Source: Paenibacillus_AR mesotrionivorans (GTDB taxonomy: Bacteria > Bacillota > Bacilli > Paenibacillales > NBRC-103111). From it: a stretch of DNA of 64,000 nucleotides. This document shows, piece by piece, positions 7,711 to 15,100 of this stretch. Location: positions 285,982-349,981 of the forward strand of contig NZ_JBJURJ010000007.1 of the NCBI RefSeq assembly GCF_046098205.1, given 5' to 3'. Under the pieces are notes generated by a model that had not been told where the DNA came from, made no database searches, and worked only from the letters and a program-made list of their open reading frames with translations. Both the position numbers and the translations under genes were made by a program. Positions within the stretch are counted from its first letter, which is position 1. The number at the start of each line of letters is the position of its first letter.

Positions 7711-8637
7711 ATGAGTGAGCTGCTGCTGAACCAAAGCGGAAGCCTGCTGGACAAAATAAAGGGCGGGCTGTTCGGTGTGGCCGCCGGGGATGCGCTGGGC
7801 GGGACGACGGAGTTTATGAGTGTTGCCCAGGTGAAGGCAACTTACGGCTTTCTGACGGAGATCATCGGCGGGGGCGTGTGGGGACTGGCACCGGGTGAGG
7901 TGACGGATGACACCATGATGACCCTCTGTGTGGCGGAGGGGATTCTGGAGAATCCGGCGGAGCCTATGGGAACCATCGGCCGCCTGTTCCGGGAGTGGTA
8001 TGCGGGCGGGCCCAAGGATGTGGGCAACATCATCCGGCAGGTGCTGGAGCGGTATGAGGGCAACTGGTATGAGGCGGCTTTTGTAGCGCATCTGGACTTG
8101 GGGCAAAGCGCGGGCAACGGCTCCCTGATGCGGTGTTTGCCTGCTGCATTGGCGTATGCCTCCTTGGAGCAGGTGGAACAGGTTTCCCGCCTCCAGTCGC
8201 GGATGACCCACTACGATGAACGCTGCGACGAAGCGTGTATTCTGTACAACCGGATGGCTTGGCGCCTTTTGCAGGGAGAGGAGCTGAAGGAGGTTGTCCG
8301 GCAGGTTGTGGCCGGGACGGACTATGCCGTTGGTTTGGGCACGGAGCCTTTGTGCTCGCCCAGCGGGTTTGTGGTCGACACCTTCCGCTGGGTGCTGTAT
8401 CTGCTGCTGGACTCGGCCTCCTTCGCGAAAACCATCCAGCGGGCCGCCAATCTAGGCGGCGATTCGGACACCATCGGCGCCATTGCCGGAGGGCTGGCCG
8501 GCCTCTATTACGGGTATGCGGCCATTCCCGGAGAGTACCGTGAGGCCATCCTGATCAAGGGTCGGCTGTCCGCCGCCGCGGAAGCCCTGTACCTGCTGCG
8601 GCAGGGCGGAGCGGGAGTGGAAGGAGCAGGAGTGTGA
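7711..8637 (+). CDS. ADP-ribosylglycohydrolase family protein (DraG/ARH)
   Basis: A protein of about 308 residues of the DraG/ARH fold, which removes ADP-ribose from proteins or small molecules using two bound Mg ions. The metal-binding motifs are present: GDALGGTTEF near residue 25, TDDTMM near 63, GNGSLMRCLP near 135 and GGDSDTIGAI near 250. The start is the ATG at 7711, preceded by GGAGGCGGAACAT; an in-frame ATG at 7687 lacks this signal. It follows the Nudix gene by 107 bases on the same strand with no convincing terminator between, so the two are probably one operon. The substrate is unknown; no nitrogenase or ADP-ribosyltransferase gene lies nearby. Confidence 0.88.
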   Translation: MSELLLNQSGSLLDKIKGGLFGVAAGDALGGTTEFMSVAQVKATYGFLTEIIGGGVWGLAPGEVTDDTMMTLCVAEGILENPAEPMGTIGRLFREWYAGGPKDVGNIIRQVLERYEGNWYEAAFVAHLDLGQSAGNGSLMRCLPAALAYASLEQVEQVSRLQSRMTHYDERCDEACILYNRMAWRLLQGEELKEVVRQVVAGTDYAVGLGTEPLCSPSGFVVDTFRWVLYLLLDSASFAKTIQRAANLGGDSDTIGAIAGGLAGLYYGYAAIPGEYREAILIKGRLSAAAEALYLLRQGGAGVEGAGV

Positions 8638-8761
8638 TTCAAATGCTACAGCAGCGGCCAGATGGGGAGTGGCGTGCTGATGCGCAAACCATTTCTCGGC
8701 TGTCTCCAATGCATCCCGGCCCCCCGACAGCCCAACCACTGCCTCTATTACATCCCGTCGT

Positions 8762-8946
8762 CTAACGGACACAGGGGATCTTATTCCGCGAAAACAGCTG
8801 GTTTACTGGGACTAACGGACACAGAGGACGCTATTTGGGTGGAAAACGGGAGAATGGGGCACGGGGCAAGCAAATAGCAGCGCTCCAGTCCGTTAGAATT
8901 TGAAGCGGGCGCTTTTGGGAGGAATAACGCCTCTGGTGTCCGTTAG
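8762..8946. repeat. CTAACGG intergenic repeat element, four half-units
   Basis: Four related copies of a unit of about 26 bases beginning CTAACGGAC and ending near TATT lie in the 473-base gap 8638-9110. Two are on the plus strand (from 8762 and 8812) and two are inverted (8871-8896 and 8921-8946), so the whole can fold into nested hairpins. A second locus at 29183-29367 has the same two-direct plus two-inverted layout. I see no coding capacity in this gap. Confidence 0.75.
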
Positions 8947-9024
8947 GTTCGCACCGTGCCTTCATCGAGGATAAGTTTGGAGTCTGCAGGTAAGACGCCG
9001 CATCACGCAATACCCTTCCCACGA

Positions 9025-9090
9025 GAAAAAACGCCTGCAAGGCAGGCCGGTCCACGCATGATGCATGGGTCAGGCCGCCTGCAGGCGTTT
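9025..9090 (-). terminator. terminator of the glucan synthase gene
   Basis: On the minus strand AACGCCTGC pairs with GCAGGCGTT across a loop of about 42 bases that can itself fold. The stem is followed by TTTTTT. It starts 20 bases after the stop codon. Confidence 0.6.
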
Positions 9091-9110
9091 ATTGGTTACT
9101 GCTTTGAAGA

Positions 9111-12100
9111 TCAAGAGGGATCCTGCTTCTTTAGGGGCAGAAGAACCGTGATCCGGTGGGGCATATGGTCGTCCGCCAGGTCCAGGTAAGCCTCCGGCCC
9201 CGCCTGCAGCAGAGTATACCTGCTGCCTCCAGCCGGCTGCTCCCTGCTGAAGACCAAGGTGTACACGGTGCTGCCGAACCGATAGTCCACCTGGAAGCCC
9301 GGCCAGGCGTCGGGGACACAAGGGTCGAGCCACAGTCTGTCGCCCCGGCGGCGGATGCCGAGGATCCACTCCAGGCCTACCTGGTACATCCATCCCGCGG
9401 CGCCGGTATACCAGGTCCAGCCCGCGTGGCCCCGGTGGGGCTCGGAGGTGTAGACATCGGCGGCCATCACATATGGCTCGCCGGTGTACTGCCGGACCTC
9501 CTGATCGGTCCGGGTATGGTTCACCGGGTTTAGCAGATGGAACAGCTCAACCGCTTTGTCCGCCTGTCCCAGCTTGCTCCAGGCGGCGATGCTCCAGATG
9601 ACCCCGTGGGTATACTGGGCCCCATTCTCCCGGATACCCGGGGGATAACCCTGGATGTAGCCGGGGCTGGGATCGGTTTTGTCGAAGGCGGGGGTCAAGA
9701 GACGCGCCAGGGCCAGCTCCCGGTCCACCAGCTCCCGGTCGAAGGACCGCATAGCCTGCCAGGCCCGATCGTCCGGAGCTCCGCCGGAGAGCACCGACCA
9801 GGATTGGGCGATGGCATCGATCCGGCATTCATCATTGCGGATGGAGCCCAGCCAGGTGCCGGAGTCCGTAAAGGCCCTGCGGTACCATTGGCCGTCCCAG
9901 GCGTGGGCATTAGCCGCCTGGAACAGGCTTTCCCGCTGCTCCCGGTAACGGTCCACCCGCTCCGTTTCCCCGCGCTCTCCGCAGATTCCTTCGAAGCGCT
10001 CGAGGATTTCCCCCAGAAACCAAGCCAGCCATACGCTTTCACCCCGGCCCTTGTCGCCGGCCAGATTCAGCCCGTCGTTCCAGTCGCCTACGCCGATCAG
10101 GGGCAGACCATGCTCGCCGATGCGCGACAGGGCTTTTTCGATCGCCTGAAGGCAGTGCTCATAGATGGTGCCTGTCCGTCCGGAAAGAACCGTCGGCTCA
10201 TACCGCTCGTGCTCCCCTTCTTTCAGGGGCTCGCTCACCAGATAAGGGGCGGTTTCCTCCCAAAGAGTCCGGTCCCCCGTATGCTCCGTGTAGCGGGAGG
10301 CCACATAAGGCAGCCACAGCAGGTCGTCGGAGAACAGGGTGCGGATGCCCCGCTCCGTCTCCTCATGCCACCAGTGCTGCACATCACCCTCCTCATATTG
10401 GTGGGCGGCGTGGAGCAGCACTTGCCGCCGGGCGAATTCCGGCGCCGTATGCAGCAGCGCCAGCGTATCCTGCAGCTGGTCCCGGTATCCGAAGGCGCCG
10501 CCGGCTTGGAAGAAGCCGCTGCGGGCCCAAATCCGGCAGGCCAGCGTCTGATACAGCAGCCAGCCGTTCAAAAGCAGGTCCATCTCCCGGGCGGGAGTGG
10601 TTACCTTCACCTGATGCAGCATGGTATTCCAATACTGCTCCATCTCTGCCCAGGCCGCATCGCACTTGGCTCCGTCAGCGTATAGGCGGGCCAATGCCGC
10701 CGCTTCCGTTTCGGAGGAGGTGCAGCCCAAAAGAATCAGAACCTCCCGTTCTTCGCCGGGGAGGAGGATCAGCTCCTGGCGGATGGCGCCGCAGGAGGCG
10801 GCTTGGACGCCGGTCCGGTTGGACAGCCGGTTTCCTGCCATCCCGGCGGGAGCCTCCATACTGCCGTTGCGGCCGACAAATTCCAGCTGATCCGAGGTCC
10901 AGCTTTGGCCGCTGCCTCCATTCCTGCTTTCATCTTCATCTCCCGCACTGCCGCCCAGGCCCGCTGTCTCCCGGCGCTCTCCGCCTTCAGGGAAAATTCC
11001 CAGGAATGCAGTAGCCTCCCGGAAATGCTCCTGGTACGTATTCTGCGCCGTCATAATCGAAGCCGCTTCATCCCGGCGAACCACAATATGCGGTGCCGTT
11101 TGCTGCCGTCCTACCCCCAAAACCCACTCCGCATAGTACGCCAGCGACAGCCGCCGTTGCCGGGAGGAGGTGTTGGAAAGACGCAAACGCATGATTTTCA
11201 CCGGGTCCTTCACCGGGACAAACAAGGTTAATTCATGGCGGATGCCTTCCCGCTCATGTCGGAATACGGAGTAGCCTTGTCCGTGGACAACGGTATACGG
11301 TTCAAGATGTTTGCCGGGGGAAGGGGTAAGGGTCCACAAAAGACCGGATTCCTCATCCTTCAAATATCCCTGCTCCCCGGGCGGATCCAGCACCGGGTCG
11401 TTGGACCAGGGGGTCAGCTTGCACTCCCGGCTGTTGCGCCAGAAGGTATAGCCCGTACCCAGCTCCGTAACAAGGGCCCCAAAGCCGGGGTTCGCCAGAA
11501 CATTGGTCCAGGGCCCCGGCAGATGGCGGCCGTCCGCTATGGTAAGCCGGTATTCCCGGCCGTCCGGTGTAAAACCACCCCAGCCGTTAAAGAACAGAAG
11601 CTCCTTGGAGTCCGCCGCTGCCAATGGAGGCAGAGTGCTCCTCCCTGCAGCGTGCCCCGCACCCGGGGTGATTCCCAGCCCAGTCGCTCCGGCCATTCCC
11701 GCCGGAGCGACAGAGAAACGGGTCGTCCCGGGCTGAGCGTGAGCCGTGTGAATAGGAGTCCTTACTCCTCCAGTACCGTCCAGATTCGCTTGTTTTCCTC
11801 TGGCCTCCTCTTGTCCTGTCCACGCTGCTTCCGTTCCATCAGACCTCAACACTCTGGATCCATCCAACCCATCCGGAGTCGTCCCTGCTCTTCCTTTTTC
11901 CATCCCCGGCCCCAGTGCTGCCGGCATCCGGCTGTCTACGGCAGGTGTCCCTTCCACACTGCCGCCGCCTGTCTTGACCAGCGCCAGCGCCGGACTGTCG
12001 CCGCGCAGGGTACGCAGCTGGGAGGCCAGGCTGGCCCCGCCGGCCTGGAGATTGACCCTTGCCGCCGCCAGCAGCAGCAGTCTCTCCTCCTCCGCCAGAC

Positions 12101-15100
12101 GGTGCACAGGAATGACATGGATGCCCGAGACACCGTGCCCGAAGCGGTCCACACCATGCTCCGCCGCCCGCTGCAGCGCCTCCTGCAGGTCTTGCTGGTA
12201 GCCGTCCCGGGACAGGTTCAGGATCACCAAATCGTAAACTAGCCCCAGCCGGCGGGCGTATTCATGGCCGGTGAGCAGCTTGATCACAAAGGGCAGCTGG
12301 CTCTTATCGCCGATCTGCACCACCATAATCGGACGGTCGCCCGAAATTCCGAAGGACCACAGACCCGACTGCCCCTTCACATTGGCGGCAACCGCCTCCC
12401 GGCGGTCCTTGCGCAGCGGCGGAGTATAGAGCGCAAGCCCCGCCAGCCGCTGGAACATGGCGGCTTCCCGCCCGTCCAGCTGCAGGCTGCGCAGCTCGAT
12501 CCGGCTGCGGTTCCACGCCAGCCGGAACGCCCGGTCCGCCTGCTGGTCGCAGGCCAGACGGGCTGCGGCCTCCACCGCATCCTGCCGCTCATCCGCCACA
12601 GCCGTCACCGCATACAGCACCGCTTTTTCTCCCGGACCCAGCTCCACTCTGCGCCGCATGATGAAGGCGGGGTCCGCTACCGAGCCGGTTTTGGCCTTCA
12701 GCCGGCTTTTGGCGTTTTGGGGCTCCGCCAGGGTATACCCCCGGCCCACAAAGGCCGCCCGGTCCGTCTCAAACTCCACCGGTCCCAGAGATTGCCCGTC
12801 TGACGCCAGCAGGTGGGCGGACCAGAGAGAACGGTCCTTCACCGTACGCGGACGCCTGCCTGCTACGAGGCAGCCGCTGTCTTCATCGTAAGCAGTGCGG
12901 ACAAACAGCTTGCTGAAGGCGGGATGGGCATCATCCGCAATGGGACTGGACATGGCCAGCTCCATGAAGGTGGTGACCTCCAGCACCTTTTTCTCGTCGC
13001 TGTGGTTGACCAGGGTAATCCGCCGCACCTCCGCATCCGCCTCTGGAGAGACAGCAATCTCCATCTTGGTTTCCACCAGTCCGTCCCGGCGCTGGAAAAC
13101 CGCCTTATCCAGCTCGAAGCGGATCAGCGATTCGTCAGGCTTCACCCGGGCAGGCTGATAAGAGGCTGACCACAGCTTGTCCTCACCCACATCCCAAATA
13201 TAGATCCCGCTGACCCAGGAGTCCCGCACCGGCTCCTCCCGCCAGCGGGTGACGGACAGGCCGTCCCAGCTGCTGTAGCCTGCACCGCTGGCCGTGACCA
13301 TCGTCATGAAGCGGCCGTTGGAGAGCAGGCAGACCTCCGGTACGGCGGTATGGGGGGAGCGGAACTCCCGGACGGAGGCGGTATCCGCAGGCTGTTTCTC
13401 CTGCCGGGGAGTGGACCGGTACATCTCCGGATGGCGGATCCATTTGGGCCTCGACGGAATCCGTTCCTGCAGCAAAAGCTCTGCCGCCTGGATCTCCTTG
13501 CTCTTGTGGAACCGGTCATACATGGTCCGGGGCAGCAGCAAATTGCCCAGAGTCAACAGACTCATACCCTGATGATGGGCCATAAAGCTGCGGATCACCA
13601 TATGGCGGCTGCCTCCGGGCATCCGGCGGGGGGTGCAGTCGATGGCTTCATAAAAGCCGTATTTGCCCCGGGCGCCCCATTCCTCCATTTCGTGTAAAGC
13701 CGCAATTCCCCGGTCCCGGGAGAAGGGCAACGACATGACGGTGGCGTAGGGGGCCAGCACCAAATCCTGCTCCAGCCCGCGCTTGAAGCCCAGACCCGGA
13801 ACCCCGAAGGCCCGGTACTGGTAGTTCATCTGATGATCGTAGGCGTAATAGCCGGATTCGGAAATCCCGAAGGGCACCTTGCGCTGCCGGGCATATTCGA
13901 TCTGCCGGTCCACCACAGCCTGGTAGGTGCTGTCCCACAGGGTATCCCGGTAGGTTTTCATGAAAAGCCAAGGCATCAGATATTCGAACATGGTTCCCGA
14001 CCAGGACAGCAAAAGCGGGCGGCTGCCCGATTTGGTCAACGTCCGGCCCAGCACATTCCAGTGGGATACGGGCACCTGGCCCATGGCAATAGCAACAAAG
14101 CTGGCCTGCCGGGCTTCAGAGGCCAGAAGATCATACAGCACATTGTCCCGTTTGCCCTCTTTGACATGGTACCCGAGGGAGAAGAGATTGGTCTTCCCGT
14201 CCAGAAGCGGGCGGAAGTTGGTAGACCGCGCCAACGATTCCATCCGCGCCGCCAGTCGTGTACCCCGGTTGCGTACCGTGGAACGGCGGCCGATATGGGG
14301 TGTCAGCTCCTGGGCAAAGGCCACCTGAAACTCATCCTTGCTCCGGGGCCTTCTTCTGTCCGGCACCAGGTCGTTCATACCCAGATGTCCGTCGGTTTCC
14401 ATCCATTCCAAAAGCCCCTCCCGGGCGGCAATCAGGCAGACGGCCAGGTTGCCCGAATCCACAGTGGACACATACACCGGGTTCAGCGGAGCCAGGTTGG
14501 TGGTGTCGTACCAGTTGTACAGATGGCCCTCCCATTTCTCCATCCTCTCGATGGTGCCGATGGTCCGCTCCAGCCGTTCGATCATCCCCGGTGTGTCGAT
14601 AAACCCGAAATCCCGGGCGGCCAGCACACAAGTGAGATACAGCCCGATATTCGTAGGGGAGGTGCGGTGGGCGACCCCTTTGTCCCCTTCCATCTGGACA
14701 TTGTCGGGGGGCAGCCAGGAATCCTCTTCCGTCACATACGCCTCATAAAAGGCCCAAATATCTGCAGACAGCTTACGCAGCTCCTGCTCTTCATCCTTGC
14801 TGAAAACCACCTGGTCGGATTCCGCCTCGCGGTCCAGCCAACGTACCACCAGAGGTGCCAGGGCCCACAATATCACTCCGGCCAGACCGGCCAGCTGCAG
14901 CGCATCGATACTCCCCCAGATTCCGTCTGGAGGGAAAAAAGCCCAGCGTCTGCCTTGACCGGAGAAACCGCCGGAGCCCCAGCCCCCGCCTGCCGGAATC
15001 GTCCGGCCTGCAAACAATCCGAGGGCCAGCAGAGCGATGGCAACATAGCCGCCGGATAAGCCGGACAGCAGGGGCTGGCCTTTTTTGCCGCTTTGCCGCT

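Noticed and set aside
8662..8877. 71-codon plus-strand frame in the repeat gap
   Set aside because: No ribosome binding site, and it reads through the repeat units.
8762..8946. CRISPR array
   Set aside because: The units occur in both orientations, vary in sequence and are not separated by regular spacers; no cas gene is present.
9537..12242. Long plus-strand open frames opposite the glucan synthase gene
   Set aside because: These follow from high GC content at third positions of the real gene; the translations are Pro/Arg/Gly-rich and have no domain pattern.
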